Part shown: positions 1-13,191 of the stretch, piece after piece | Layout of the letters: every line of letters starts with the position of its first letter | Numbering within the stretch: the stretch's first letter is position 1 | DNA from: Rhynchosporium graminicola | Lineage: Eukaryota > Ascomycota > Leotiomycetes > Helotiales > Ploettnerulaceae | Direction of reading: 5' to 3' | Length of the DNA stretch: 64,000 nt | NCBI GenBank assembly: GCA_900074885.1 | Contig: FJUW01000003.1 | Coordinates: 711,273 to 775,272, forward strand | The notes under the pieces: generated by a model | Databases searched by the model: none | Seen by the model: the letters and a program-made list of their open reading frames with translations, nothing else | What the model was told of the DNA's origin: nothing | Translations under genes and position numbers: made by a program

Positions 1-3000
1 GGAGCTCAAGTCGATGGCGCATTCCTCACAGTCATTGGCTCGGCCACTGGTCTGGGATGGGGCGCTTTCGCACTCTGGTTATCATCATCTACTTCTGTTG
101 CCCGCAGAGGATACGGTGGAGTTCTGGCCGCTTTCCTTGTGGTGTTCATGGGTACAATCGCGGCACTGAGATGTTATCTTGTCAGATTTTATCAACTGGT
201 GATCTGCGCCGGAGTAGCGATCAGCTACACTTGCCTGGTAGATACAGCAGGTACGTATGTGGTAACGGCAATCTCTGCTCTTTCTTCAAAGTTTCAAAAT
301 CTTCTTGAGACATATCTTATCCTCTTTTCGATACATCTCCTTTCTGCACAAGCAGTTGCTAATCCTCCATTACCATAGACGATGTTGACTGGATGAAACT
401 CTTCAATTTCGGGATTCCATGGCTCCTTGGCCAGGCCTTGAGCTTGTTGATCTGCTGTACCATATTCCCGGATGCTGGAGCACGACCACTAGCAGTGTCT
501 CTCCATGGCGCTTTTGGCGTTATGCAAGATGCGCTTGTAATACCTCAACCAGATCCACTTATCCTGCACCGAATGATGGCATCCACTTTTGTGAACCTTT
601 CGCAGGCACACAGAGATCTGGTACTGGATCTTTCGATTACTCGGTTCAGACCATCAGATATCGCAGCTCTGCGAAATCTCATGCAGGGTGTCATCAGATC
701 GCTTCTATCACTCAAAATGGAAACTCAACTTTTTGACGACTTCGATTCCAACCTAGCCAATTCTGTAGCTGCAGAGCCTCAAGGCCGTTCCCCTAAAACA
801 AGAACTGCATCGCCAGGCGTAAAACTAAGCAGCATCGAAAAGGAAGCAGAAAATTCTACCGGTGACAAGGAAACAGTCATTGACATCGACACCCCAGACG
901 ATGGCTCTGCAATGTATCGAACATCTACCAGTTCGAGAGCGGTCCGACTTGTTGCTTGTAGATTGGCAGATCCTACTGCAAAGCTGCTTTTATGTATCAG
1001 GACCTCACTGGCACGATGTGACGCAGTTCTGATGGAGATGTCAGGATATCGCAAATACCTGGGCCCTCCCGAAGACGTTACGACCGACATCTTAGGCTCA
1101 CTGGCAAAGCTTCGCAAGGCTACGATCAAGTATGACGATGAGGAAGCCTCTTTGATGAACAATCCGGATCTTCCTCCTACCTATTCAGATCATCCTGAAG
1201 TTGTAGAACTATTTCTTTTCGTACATCCAATAAGGCAGGCCGCTCGTACCGTGGAGGGGTTGCTAGTGAAAGTCGTGGAAATGCAGCAGCAAAGAAGAGG
1301 ATGGAGCCTGTACTTGCCTTCATACCCCTGGAGTAAGGCACTAAAACGTACTAACGCTCAGGTTCGCCATGATCGCGGCGGGTTAACGGCAGGCTTCTAC
1401 TTCCAAAGCCAGAATCAACTCGCCAGAACAATGCAAGGCATGACCAACGCCTACAAGCCTCTTCCACATTATTTCCAACCTGGAAACGTGAAAGAGGACA
1501 TGAGACCACCAGTCACAAGAAGTGATACCATCGGTAAATATGAAGGGGAAAAGAAAGATTCCAAGTATTCAAAACAGAAGCGATTTCGATATCGGTTATG
1601 GGAAACTCTTCATAGGCTCCAGGGGTTTGAAACAAGATTCGCGCTCAAGGTCGTCATAACTACATCTTTATTATCTGTCCCTGCCTGGCTTGAACAAAGT
1701 AGAGGTTGGTGGAACCAGAATGAAAGCTGGTGGGCTGTAGTTGGTGAGTTTGAAGTATTTTCTTCCGCACAATACTCCTCCACATGACTTGTGAGGACGA
1801 CATTTTTACCCACTGAGATCAACCCGCAAGTCTTGAGGCCTTGGGTAAAGTCGTCTTCGGCGAAGATAGATCTTACCCTTCTGGTCGTACTGGGTATGAC
1901 CTTGACGCATGGCATCACGCAATTTCCTAAATTGATACATGTGAAGTCACGAAAGTATCGTAGATTATTGCCTGAAGAGCTCCTATGATATCACATTCTT
2001 ATGAAATTTCCAGTAGATGAGCTTGCTTCGCCCAAGACGAGTTTGCCCAACTCAAAGGATCAATGCTCATGCTAATAAAGTCCAGTCGTATGGGTAATGT
2101 CTCACCCGCGAGTCGGAGGAAACTTCCAGGATCTTGTCACCCGCTGCTTGTGCTGCATACTAGGAGCAGTTTGGGGTGGTCTAGCATATGGAGCTGACAA
2201 TGGCAATCCCTTCGTGATGGCTATCTTTGCAGCCATATACATGCTTCCCATGATCTATCGATTTACGCAAAGCTCTCATCCACGTTCCGGCATCGTCGGC
2301 TGCCTTTCCTTCACAGTCGTATCTCTCAGTTCCAAAGCTAAGAATGGCTTACCTTCGCCTGTCCAGATTGCCTGGACTCGCGGGCTGGCTTTCGTTGTCG
2401 GTGTTGTCGCTGCAGTAGTGGTCAATTGGATTCTTTGGCCATTTGTCGCGCGCCATGAGCTGAGGAAAGCTTTGTCTGCTATGATGATATATTCCAGTAT
2501 CATCTACCGAGGTGTGGTGGCTAAGTATGTGTATTTTGAGAAAGGAGAAGAGCCTACAAAAGAAGACATAGCACGATCAGGTAGGTTTTATAAGAGCGGA
2601 GTTTCTTAATACTCTAACAGGAACCTAGAAATGCTCGAAGGACGCCTACGTGAAGGCTTTGTCCGAATTCGCCAACTCATGGTTCGTGCCAATCGTTCCT
2701 TTTAAACTCTCCTATGTCAAATTTGAGCCGACAACTTACAAATCTAGGCCCTGACTCGACATGAAATCCGTCTCCGTGGCCCTTTCGACCCGCTACCGTA
2801 CTCTGCCCTGATCGATGGATGTGAGCGATTCTTCGAGTATCTCGTCTCAGTCAGACAATCTTCTCTATTCTTCCACCCACATTATATGTCCGATGACGAG
2901 CAAGCAGCAGAAAGTCTGCTTACATATCGACGTGATGCTGTGGCTGCTATACTGATGAATCTATACGTACTTGCAGGTGCGTTGAGGGGACACCAGAAAG

Positions 3001-3533
3001 TACCAGTAGGTCTCCCACTTCTTAATGTCCAGCATGGGGATTTTCTCCAAAACGAATATGCCGTCATACCACTAACCCTCTCCCAGCGCTACCTGCCCAA
3101 CGCAGCCGCAGCACGCAAACGTCTCCTTTCGCACATGGCTGAACTCGAAGCAATGCAAGCCACCACTACCACGTCCACATCCACATCCACATCCAAATCC
3201 ATCCTCACTCTCCATCCCGATCTACGAACCAACACTATCGAACGCGAAAGCAGGAAATGGTCACAGATATACAGTTATTCATACAGTCAGAGCCTGACAG
3301 GGTGTGTGCAACAATTAGAGCAGTTGCAGAAATACACGAAGGAGATTGTAGGGGAGAGAGGGTGTGTTTTGATTCCTTTCCATTCTTCGTCTCCGTTCCG
3401 CGTCTGGTCTACGACTTGATGCATATTTTCCGACTTTGATCCCTCGCCCAAACATGACCTCACTAATCTGATGAACCGTAGGTTCGATCCCATCGACGCA
3501 GATCTATACGAAGATATAACCCATCCACCTTGA
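1..3533 (+). CDS. Aromatic-acid-exporter-like membrane protein (ArAE_2_N / DUF2421), 5' end missing
   Basis: The 3' part of a large multi-membrane protein of the fungal family with an N-terminal ArAE_2_N (DUF2422) block, a central FUSC-like block and a C-terminal DUF2421 block. It resembles bacterial aromatic-acid and fusaric-acid exporters; substrate unknown. Reading is open from base 1 with hydrophobic segments. Exons: 1-250, 379-1743, 2086-2580, 2629-2681, 2748-3361, 3482-3533, all joining in phase to give 942 visible residues. The second FUSC half is recognisable by HPRVGGNFQDL and SSHPRSGIVG, and the DUF2421 part starts near RHEIRLRGPFDPLPY. A (CCACAT)n run at about 3174-3196 encodes a Thr-Ser stretch. 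The 342-nt intron (1744-2085) is long for this window, but it ends in a good branch point (GCTAAT) and restores the conserved VVWVMSHPRVGG. The start lies outside the window. Family confident; transport role inferred. Confidence 0.88.
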
Positions 3534-3935
3534 TGGACCACGAGATTCGATTTTGGCTTGAAACCACTCTCGTATGATTGCTGTTTGTGTACTTCTGGTA
3601 CCAACACCTGAGTATAGCTATCCTGACTTGACCACTCTCCAGCATCTCTATCAAGAGGAAGACTACCTATGCAGGTTTTCTTTGCTTCCTTCATCCTTGT
3701 ATCCTAGCAATGTACCAAGGCATGCTTAAATAATGCAAGAAATGGAACATTACCCAAAACGCTTCGCTCTTATTCCCACACTAGCGCTATTTGTCCTATA
3801 CGCATGTCATAATCAAACTAATCCTGATACAACCCCATCCATGCGTACTCAATGCAGTGCCGATATTTCCAATACACGCCCAGAGACAGAAAACCAGCCA
3901 GCCGGATCAATGAGCTGCTTATCCGACCTCCCAAA
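3534..3935. other. Tail-to-tail intergenic region
   Basis: About 400 bases between two convergent 3' ends. Short open frames here look like chance or antisense to the DNA2 C-terminus. I see no RNA gene or repeat. Confidence 0.6.
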
Positions 3936-6900
3936 TCAAGACCTCGCATCATTGATAATATCCATCGTCGTGCTCATACTCGGCTGCTTGAATGGTTTCA
4001 TACCAGACACTCTTTTGATCGGCTGCCGAAGTTGTCCAAGTGGCGGTCTCGAATTCCCATTAACCGTCGTCTTCCCAAGCGGCGATTTCAAATTTTCCTT
4101 TCCATGCGCCTGGTTGTCACTTAATCCCTTCCTCTTTCTCTCAAAGCTAGCACTGAGTGTCTTTCTAGCACACACAACGTCGCCCAATTTCTCAAGCTTG
4201 ACACACTGACTCCCACCCAACCTCCCACTCCCAGCTTGCGTCTGCGTCTGCGTCCTCCCAACCTCGAAGTGATGATCCGTAAGCGCATCTTTCGGCAGAT
4301 CAAAAATCCATCCCTTCCCATCCATCAACTTTACAAACTTCCCTACCATCTCCATTTCTTCCTCCCCTTCTTTTTTGCCGCCAAACCCGCCAAGAGTCTC
4401 CTTGCTCCCCACAACCAACAACTTCGTCTTCGCTCTCGTGAATGCCACATTAATCCTCCTCCAATCCTTCAATAACTCACCGATAGATCGCGCATCATTA
4501 CTGCGTACAAGGGAGAGGATGATCACGTCTTTATCGCGACCTTGAAAGCGATCTGCGGTGTGCATTTCTATGTCGGGGTGGGACCGCATGCTGTGTTTGA
4601 GTAAGGAGAGTTGCGAGCGGTAGTGTGTCATTATGCCGATACTGGAAGCTGGCACGCCGACTGTGAGGAGGGAATCTACGAGTTGCGTGCAGATGGCTGC
4701 TTCGGTGGGGTTGACGATGCGGTTACCTTTGGCCTCTTCAAGTGAGAGAGGGAGGAGAGGGTCAGTGTTGATGAATGATACCTTTGTGGCTGGGTCGACG
4801 AGATGGCGGAGCCAGCAGCGATTAGGGTCGGGGCCGGCACAGATAGATTTCGATGCAAGAGAGAGGGTGGAGGGTGTGTAGTGGTGATCTCTAAGGGACT
4901 CGATGTCAGGGATTTTTAAGCTGCTGTTGGCTACTTCCTGACTGCCGCACTTGAGACGACCTTGATAGATAAGCTTGTTGCTAAGTGCCATTACGTCCTC
5001 GCACATGCGGTACTGGTGCTCGAGGTAGACAACGGAGCTGGGATGCATGTCGGAGAGATGCTTGAAGAGACTGATATCCAGACCCCCACTGAGTGCCTCT
5101 TTGTTCTGTACTAGAGGCGGAAGTTGATTGTGATCACCAACTAAGATGAATGTTTTAGTGAGACGAATTGGTCCTAAGCAGACTGGGAGGGTAATCTGAG
5201 AGGCTTCGTCTACGATACAGTAGTCAAAAGTGCGTTCGCTGAAGATAGCATGATTGATGCCTAAACAAGTAGTGGCAACGATAGGTGTATCGTGCCACGC
5301 ATGTCTGATTTCCTCAAACGATGTCCTGTTCGTCGCTGCAAGTGTTGCAAACTCTTGGACTTCCGGAGCAATTTTTGCAGGGGCGCCTAGGCGTAGAATG
5401 GGGATGTTGTCGTCCTTCAGCTTCAACAGAATGTTATCGACTGCTGTATGAGTATATGACGTGAGCAGCACTGTCTTCCCCTGAGAAACGAGAGCCCGAA
5501 TGATATGGGCAATAGTGGTCGTTTTGCCAGTTCCTGGCATCCCAAGAACCAGAGCATAATCCTCAGCGCTCATGACTTTCTGAATTGCCCTTCTCTGATC
5601 GACATTGATGTTCTCGCGATCTTGTAGGATGTAGGCGGTGGCTTGAGTTTTGAACCGTGGTGCATTGAGGTCGACAACCAGGCCACGTATCTGTCGGGAA
5701 CCGAAGGGGCCATCTGACATAACCTGGATTAGATTATTTCGCACTGTTGCCATGCCATTACTGAATTCATCCTTGTCGAGTCTGTATCTGACGGGCGCCT
5801 CCTGAATCTTACCGTTGGCCTCTTCCATAGATGAAGAGCCCTGGGGGGCCACGTCCATGATGCTAGCAAATACCTGATTGTCCATTTCATCGAATCCAGG
5901 CTGACGAATGCGAGCATTATGCAAGCGACGATCAACAGCAACAGTAACACGCTTCCTGCGGACATGGGTGACAAAGCCATTTGCCAGAGCGAAATGACCT
6001 TTTTCATCCGAGATGACTATAGGCTCACCAACGATGATTTGCGAGTCGAGGAACGAGAATCCAGGTGGCGGATCTGGCTTGACGAGGCTGTACCTATATC
6101 GATTGATCTTTGGATCGTCCTTCTCTTCATATGCCGAGTTTGGCTCGATTATAACATTAGAGAAGCATCTCCCGAGTTTCTCTCGCTCCGAACTAAGCAT
6201 AGTCCAAAGTTCTCGGCGAAATTTGAGACTTTCCTTTTCTTCTTTCGTGAGAAGATCGTCCCACTTGAGGAAGAACTCCTTATGTTTTGGTGTAAGATGC
6301 TTGACAACCTCGTCAAACTTAGCCTTCAAGCCACTAGTCTCTCCATTTCCATCATCAGCCAGTTTGTGGTAGATGAAGCAGGGAACCTTGGCGTAGCATT
6401 TGTTGCACATGTTTTCCTTTTTTAACATAGGAGGAAGTTGAGCGTGGCGTTCTCTAACAAAGCAGGCAAGCTCGTTTCTTTGCATGATCATGTGCCGAAG
6501 TTCATGTCGAATTGCAGGAATACGAATCGTTTCCGACGTCTCCATATAATAGAGAATGCCGTATGCGATTTCGATGTCATAGCGATCGGAAAGTAGCAGG
6601 TTATATAGGGCCGTCTGAGCGCGGTGAGCAGCGGATGGGTTCTTTCCAGTTTTCACCTCGAAAGGAACTGTTAAGGTTCGCTGTTCCTTCCCGTCTTGCA
6701 TTGTGACCTGGACTGTGGCATCGATGTTTCCCTTCAGCCCATACATCGGTGACCATACATGCTCTTCTACATCAAGGAGTTTGCTGACACACATGGTAGC
6801 GGTTTCTCCGTTGCCAGCTTTGACTTTGGCTTCACGCTATATGTTGTTAGCTCACATTCGAAACCGTGGATTGGAGATACACGCATTTGGCTGTGAAGAG

Positions 6901-9052
6901 ACGAACAGTTCTGCCCAGCCCTGCAGCTCGGGCATTTTGCTTGTCAAGTGTTCAACAGCATCTGGAACCTGTTTCTTGATGCTATATAGATCTTCCATAT
7001 GGCGAGTGGCTGTCTTGTCGATGAGCTCACGCAGCCACTCGGAATCCCATCGATTCTCTAGCATTGCTGCTTGGAATATCTCGTGTAAGATTGTGCCATA
7101 CACAAGAGGAGCGCTAGAATCACTCGTGGCTTTGACTCTATCTTGAAGCACTGCCCGGCGCGTGCAGCCGAATGAATCTGCAACAACTGTCGACGAGATT
7201 AAGTGGTCCGGATGTAAGATCAAGAGGTTGACGTTGTCATCGACGATACATATTCCATGTGAATCGAAAAGGCCGATGACATGAACAAAGGCCTGGGCTG
7301 TTACTGGTGTCTCAATCCAGATACCCCGAAGATGGACTGCTTTTGGTGTCTTGGAGCCTTCAGCTTGAAGGATAAGTATCTACAGTATTGAATCAGTCTC
7401 AGTTCGATAATGCTTAGACTAGTCACCTTTTCTTGCTGCATACGACTCTTCACATTTTTGAACTCCCCGTCAAATATAGATGTGACAAGATACCTTTGAA
7501 TGGCAGTTTTCTGAGTAGACTAGAGGATCTTAGTAAATCTAGTACATTACTATCAATATCTGGCACATACAGGTAAAAGACTATTGCCGGTCTGTTGAAT
7601 GGCTTGTGTTGCAGCTTCAAAATCGTCATCATCTAGTCCTCCATCACCAAACTCATCTTCCGATTCTGCTTTGCAAGGTACTTTTCTCAACTGTCGAACA
7701 ACTCTATTGCTTCCCCTTCTCATCGGCGTCACATTATTCGTTATTTTCATTTGTGGATCGAACTGAGATGCGATCTGCTCCAATCCAGCCTCAAAAATGT
7801 CATCATCGGAATCGCCAAACTCGTCCTTCTCATCCTGTGGAGCATGAGAAGTCTCAATAGCCGGCGGTATCGTCTTAACCTCGATTGAGGAATGCACATG
7901 AGATGGTGGATCTGGAGGTAATGGAGGTGCCGGGTGTGATTGTGTATTCGATTCGCAGGCTTCCAGCAAGCTATCATCAAACTCATCATCATCGAAATCT
8001 CCATAATCAGAAGAGTCGGAATGCAGTGGCAAGGGAGGTAGCGCTTCCATTTCCAGCTCTAGCATTGGCTGCTGATCGCACTCCATTGGCGCAGATTCGC
8101 TTGCACAAAGGCGGGTTTGTCTTTGAATTGGCGAGTCATCCTCAATATCAGAGAATCGTCCGTCTCCATATATCTCTATTCCAGTCTGTGGAGAGATTGA
8201 TCGTTTTGGCTGTGACAACCCTTCCGTTACTCTCTCAATCAATACAGACAGCTTAGAAGGGCCAATTGTGGCCGACTCGGTAAACACATCGTCACTCTGA
8301 GAGCCTCCGGTCTTCCTTCGTTTAGGGAATTGAATCCCGCAACTATTTGCTCTTCTCAATGCGTTTCCCGAGCGTGGGGTAGCGCCTTCCTTTATCGGTT
8401 GAGGGGAGGATGTCTGCATGAGGTGTGCGAGGGCAGGAACTGACGGCCCTTGGGGTGTTGGCGCATTCGATCCGCCGAAAGAGTAACGTCCCCATAGCTC
8501 TGACCCAGGGTCGATTTGGGCGCGCAGAGCTCCAGCAGGCGAGGATCCAGTTGGTGAAGAGCTTCGTGCACGTTTCTTCGCCCTGCGAATGCCTCCAAAC
8601 GATCCAGGTTCAGATCCCTTTTCCTTCTGGTCCCATTCTATCCGCTCATCAGGCGAGACACTTTGGATAGGCCGTCTGACATCGCCCATTCCAATCAAGT
8701 CTGGTAAAGCCAATCTGCCAGCTGGTGTGGATGGAACTGGTTTTCTTGCTGAAGTAGGAAGCGTCAGTTGTTCTTGGGAGCCCTTCGGTCCACCATTCTG
8801 TGTCCGAACTTCTGGTTTCCGACTCTTGGCTCCCTTGTTTTCCTTCTCGTCGTCTGAAAGTAGACTTATCACCGATTTCCCAGTATCTTCCTTCGCATGC
8901 CCGCCGAATTGAAATGCATTGAGCTTGTTTCTAGTGGCTGTAGATATCTGGATCCGGGGGTTTTCTTGCAGTGGCCTCGCCTCGGATGTTGTAGTCTGGG
9001 GTCCTTGGAAACTCTTGTTCCATTTCCATTGTCCTCGTGGCTGCTGCTTCAT
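3936..9052 (-). CDS. DNA2: DNA replication ATP-dependent helicase/nuclease DNA2
   Basis: DNA2 trims long 5' flaps in Okazaki-fragment maturation and resects double-strand breaks. Exons on the minus strand: 9052-7571, 7519-7427, 7379-about 6885, 6836-3936, giving about 1656 residues, normal for filamentous fungi. The N-terminal ~490 residues are disordered and acidic. The nuclease core has the FEVKTGK motif (~res 750) and Fe-S cysteines FGC (~597) and MCNKCYAKVPC (~834-843). The SF1 helicase has Walker A GMPGTGKTTT (~1122), VDEASQ, GDHNQLPPL, QYRM and the C-terminal RRINVAFTRAKTKLLVVG. The first exon is taken from ATG at 9052; an extra upstream exon is possible but no phase-correct splice was found. 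The exon 3/4 junction does not join in frame with a GT donor; a GC donor after the Asn codon at 6885-6887 does. The gene is divergent from the carrier gene across a promoter holding an MCB box. Confidence 0.95.
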
Positions 9053-9282
9053 GAACTTTTAGCTTTACATTTCTCATACAAATGGAAGTAACATACTCTT
9101 GCTTTCGCCGAGTGGTTCTGATCTGAGAAAGACTTCTGGAGAGGCGGCATCCTTCCATTCACTGCCAATGTGTTATGGGAGACCAAAATTGGGGAGATGA
9201 ATTGGTATCAAATTCGAAGTTCATTGATCCTCTGTAAACACAAAATGGTGGAACCAACACATTCGCGGTTGCCAGGTACGCG

Positions 9283-9288
9283 ACGCGT
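9283..9288. promoter_or_regulatory. MCB (MluI cell-cycle) box in the DNA2/carrier divergent promoter
   Basis: ACGCGT lies about 230 bases upstream of the DNA2 start, in the 517-bp interval between two divergent genes. In yeasts this palindrome is the MBF binding site for G1/S genes, which fits DNA2. Function here is inferred from motif and context. Confidence 0.5.
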
Positions 9289-9569
9289 CTGTCTTGGCAT
9301 TTAGGTCACATGTGTTACGCGATTTCGGCCCCCAAACAGGCAAGCGCAAGCACGAGCTAGCTTGATATGGGTCTGTCTTCCTGCCCTGGCCACCTAAAAA
9401 AAAAAGCCGAGCTTGCGCCAGCTCGTCCGGCTTGCGATTGTGGTTTAAAGCCCCCCGCAGCAACACTGGAACACTCCTTTTTCCAGGTAAGTTGTATCTT
9501 CTCGGATATACTTTACCTTGTTATACACACTTAAGTTCGTTGCTAATCTTCAACAGAAATACAGCCGCG

Positions 9570-10755
9570 ATGTCTCAGGACAAGCCTTTACCTTTCATCT
9601 ACCAGTTCGCCGCAGGTAAGCTCCTTCGTCGCAGCCTATCAAATGCGATTGAAGCTCATATGGTGTACAGGTGCGGTGGCTGGTGTCTCTGAAGTATGTG
9701 TAATCCTACACTTATCGATAGGGAAAGGTATCAAGAGCTAAATGGTACAATTACAACAGATTCTCGTGATGTAGGTTCCCTGAATTTTGTGCATGCGACT
9801 GTTTGAACTCTAGGTAACATGGTCATGCAGGTATCCTTTGGACGTCGTCAAGACTAGAATGTAGGCGCAGAATCACCGAATCCTCACAATCGCTAGAGAG
9901 CAACGATATTGACCAGTTGGCAGACAACTGCAATCCGGAACAGCTGTTGGGGAAGATGCGTACAGTGGTATGATGGACTGTTTCAGGAAAATCGTCAGAA
10001 ATGAAGGGCATGTTTCTCATTCGGCATGACGAGGTCGTTATTGACAATTTTCCAGATTCTCCCGTCTGTACCGTGGTATTGAGGCTCCTATCCTCATGGA
10101 AGCTCCTAAACGTGCAACCAAATTCGCTGCTAATGATGCATGGGGCAAGTTCTACCGCGATTCTTTCGGTGTGGCCAAGATGAACCAATCTCTGTCAGTC
10201 CTGACTGGAGCAACTGCTGGAGCAACCGAGGCGCTAGTCGTGGTTCCATTCGAGTTGGTCAAGATTCGTCTTCAGGACAGAACCTCGCAATACAAGGGAA
10301 TGATGGATGTTGTGATAAAGACTGTGAAGACCGAGGGACCACTGGCGTTGTACAATGGACTCGAGAGTACCATGTGGAGACACATCCTGTGGAATGCTGG
10401 TTACTTCGGCTGCATCTTCCAAGTTCGAGAGCTCCTTCCAAAAACGGACAACAGGACTACTCAAATGGGCTTTGATCTGCTTTCTGGTGCAACTGGAGGA
10501 ACTGTTGGCACAATTCTCAACACACCTATGGATGTGGTCAAATCTCGGATCCAGAACAGCCCGAAGGTAGCTGGTGCCATTCCCAAGTACAATTGGGCTT
10601 TCCCAGCAGTTGGCACTGTCTTCAAGGAGGAAGGCTTTGGGGCTCTTTACAAGGGTTTCTTGCCAAAGGTTCTCAGATTAGGTCCAGGTGGAGGTATCTT
10701 GCTCGTGGTCTTCACTGGAGTCATGGATTTTTTCAGGAAGATGAAGGCTGAGTAA
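9570..10755 (+). CDS. ODC1: Mitochondrial 2-oxodicarboxylate carrier (SLC25 family)
   Basis: Six-helix mitochondrial inner-membrane carrier exchanging 2-oxoadipate and 2-oxoglutarate, linked to lysine metabolism. Exons: 9570-9615, 9671-9693, 9760-9770, 9831-9860, 9924-10007, 10056-10755, total 297 residues, the usual length. All three repeat signatures are present: YPLDVVKTR (restored only by splicing), PFELVKIRLQD and PMDVVKSRIQ. Exon 3 is only 11 nt. The intron at 10008-10055 starts GCATGT and ends CCAG; only this GC-AG splice joins EG to FSRLYRGIEAP in frame. A likely 5'UTR intron (9487-9556, GTAAGT...CAACAG) precedes the start. Divergent from DNA2. Family is certain; the ODC assignment among SLC25 members rests on overall similarity (for example IEAPILMEAPKRATKF). 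Confidence 0.9.
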
Positions 10756-12469
10756 ATTGTGTCTGAATATCGTGCCTACCGCATATCTTGAGTTTCGTAG
10801 TTGCTCTCCTGTATGTTTATGCACACGGTTAGACATTCGAAGTGTGAAGAGGATTCAACTGCTTGTTTAAATCTCAATTTGAACAGTGGAAAATATCCTT
10901 ATGTGGCCAATCTCTATCAAATATCAACGACATCTGTGAGGTATGTTTACGGTGGATAATTTTTTTCTCCTTTCATTTCTCGAAGGGCTGGCATCGGGGG
11001 TTCTATTTGCAATTTCTCGAGCACCTCTCAGTTCTCACAGCAATCAAGCACATGTTGGTGACAGAGCGTGTACACCACACAAGGATTGCGTACAGATTTT
11101 CCGTCAATTATTGCGATTTTCGACTTTGGAAATGTTGCAAGGGGCAGACCCACATATATATATCCTGGTAGCACCAGAAGGCAAGGTTTGGAATATTTCG
11201 ATTCTTTCTCAGATTTACATTTAATAAGTCCTGCGCCTTATGCTTACGAATTATAGCACATTATCAGGGCTCCATTTCATTGCCGCTCGAGTTCCAGTTC
11301 AGCATAGCGAGAATGCTCTGCTGATTGTGCACTTCTGAGCCAAGTGATCTCTGTTCAGCCAGGTGGTCTCGAACTAGTCCTGAAAGTCAAAACAAGAAGC
11401 GTGTACCTGGACGTTCTATTCCGGATGGAAGCATCACGAGTTAGAAAGAGGTTACAACCCACAAGACCGTTACACATGCATGGTATCTTTGTGTAGACCT
11501 TCTTTTGTAACAATCTTTGGCCTTTCTAGGGCGTTCTTGATATGTCAAGCGAATGATCCTTCCGTATGCGATATCTCATCAGACGGTTTCATCACGTCAC
11601 GGCCAATATTCGAGTCTGGCCAGGTTTATCTGTGGTCAGTGGGGGCTTTTCAGGTACATTTCAGGTTCGCAATTCAATCACAAGTCATCAAAGTGTCTCA
11701 AGACATGTCTGGAAGTGGTAACTCAATTCATCTAACTTTCGGTGGCTTCGAAGATCTGGGAAGATGAGTTTACCAATGAGGTTCCAAATCACTTCAAGAC
11801 GAACTTGCCTGGCCAGGACTCCCAATGAAAGACAGTTTGTCAGATCTGTTTGTCTCTAGCTTGCTTGTCAATCCTACGGGACCATACTCCCTGATGGATG
11901 AAGTTTTCTAACTCGAAAATATTCTTATCATCTAAACACAAAACTAGTAAACACAACAGTCGAAACTCGCTTGAAGGGGGCCCGATAGTAGACCTCACAC
12001 GTGATGTAGATATAGCGAAACAAAGACAACAATAAATGGAAATCGAGTAGAGATCTGTCTGATTAATTTTGGGAAGTGTTCTCACCTTTCTCTCTGCTCC
12101 GATTCTAATCACGATTGTCCGAATATTTTCGAATCGAGGGTTAATGTCATATTACCCGTTCCAAATCCAGCCCTGGCTAGTGTCGTTTCCAGATGGCTGC
12201 ACAACAACACACTCTCTGCCCTCTGCCTTCCCTTTCTCAACCACAATTTTCCACCAACAAACTCCAGCTTGTTTTCAGTTCGGTTTCCAGATAATCTTGT
12301 CTTCCGCGACAACACCCCTATCAATTTAAAGATACCATAAGTCAACCTCCCGCATACCGTAAGTATATTCCAAGTTCCTGGTTGCCCACTCAAGACGCGT
12401 CTGCAATATGCGCCAATCCGGCGCAAACCTCAACCACAAACATTGATGCTGATACATTTGCAGGAAGTA
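10756..12469. other. Intergenic region, no gene seen
   Basis: Contains the carrier 3'UTR and the leader of the next gene. A probable 5'UTR intron of the basic-protein gene lies at 12359-12463 (GTAAGT...TTTGCAG) and includes an ACGCGT box at 12395-12400. Open frames of up to ~105 codons show no recognisable protein character. No RNA gene or repeat was seen. Confidence 0.5.
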
Positions 12470-13191
12470 ATGGCGCGCGAAGGCACTCGTTCAGCGACTG
12501 GTCAGTTTCTACGGAAGCCCTTTGCTGCTGCTAGCAGAAGCTTGATATGGCTCAGCGCGTAACCTGGTCGATCTTCGCTGAACCCATATATTAGGAAACT
12601 CCAAGCCGAGGATCTTCCCAACAGTGACCGAGCCTACTACTACGAAGCGTGCTACAGCCAACACGGGTGCGAAAAGGGGACCAAAGACTACTGCCACCAA
12701 GGCCTCCAAGCCAGTGGGTGTGAAGAAGGCTGCACCAGCAAAGAAGACTTCTGTTGCCACCAAGGTAGGGCCATTGTCCCGGAATCTCTGACAAATTGCT
12801 AATGTAATTTACAGGCTAAGGGACTTGTCAAGAAGGCCGAGGGGGCTATCACCAACAACCCAGCAAAGAAGGTATGTTTTCAAGATGTTTTGTTGTGATC
12901 CTTACCAGACGCGTCCATGACCCCTGTCCAGAAGCCACCACCTGAATAACATATTCAATGCTATGCAATCCTTTTTAAGTGTCGAGGAATGCTATTCATG
13001 CAAACAATTTCTGCTGCCTCAGCCCTGTTATCCCCACACTTTCCAATATCAATCTAACCCTTCACTGGCACCCTGCCACATTGCTTCAATATTCTAACTT
13101 ATGGCTCTGACAGGCTGCTGGCACCAAGAAGATTAAGGGAACTGACGGTGCTAAGCCAAAGACCAAGGCGGTCGTTGTCAAGAAAAAGTAA
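12470..13191 (+). CDS. Small lysine/alanine-rich basic protein (histone H1 tail-like)
   Basis: Four exons (12470-12500, 12595-12764, 12815-12871, 13114-13191) join in phase to a 111-residue protein rich in Lys, Ala and Thr, with KKAAPAKK, NNPAKK and a KKK C-terminus. The composition resembles the tail of linker histone H1 or a small chromatin- or nucleolus-associated protein, but there is no globular H1 domain. Splice sites are good (GTCAGT/TTAG, GTAGGG/TACAG, GTATGT/GACAG), and the encoded bias is uniform across all exons, which supports a real gene. The last intron (242 nt) is long and contains ACGCGT at 12909-12914. No enzyme domain is visible; function unknown, nuclear role inferred from charge only. 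Confidence 0.72.

Noticed and set aside
1744..2085. The long intron of the exporter-like gene considered as an inserted element.
   Set aside because: No inverted ends, duplication or coding content; splice sites are normal.
8931..9158. A possible upstream exon of DNA2 starting MEGCRLSRS.
   Set aside because: Its GTATGT donor leaves two bases, and no acceptor brings it into the DNA2 frame without a stop; ATG at 9052 is simpler.
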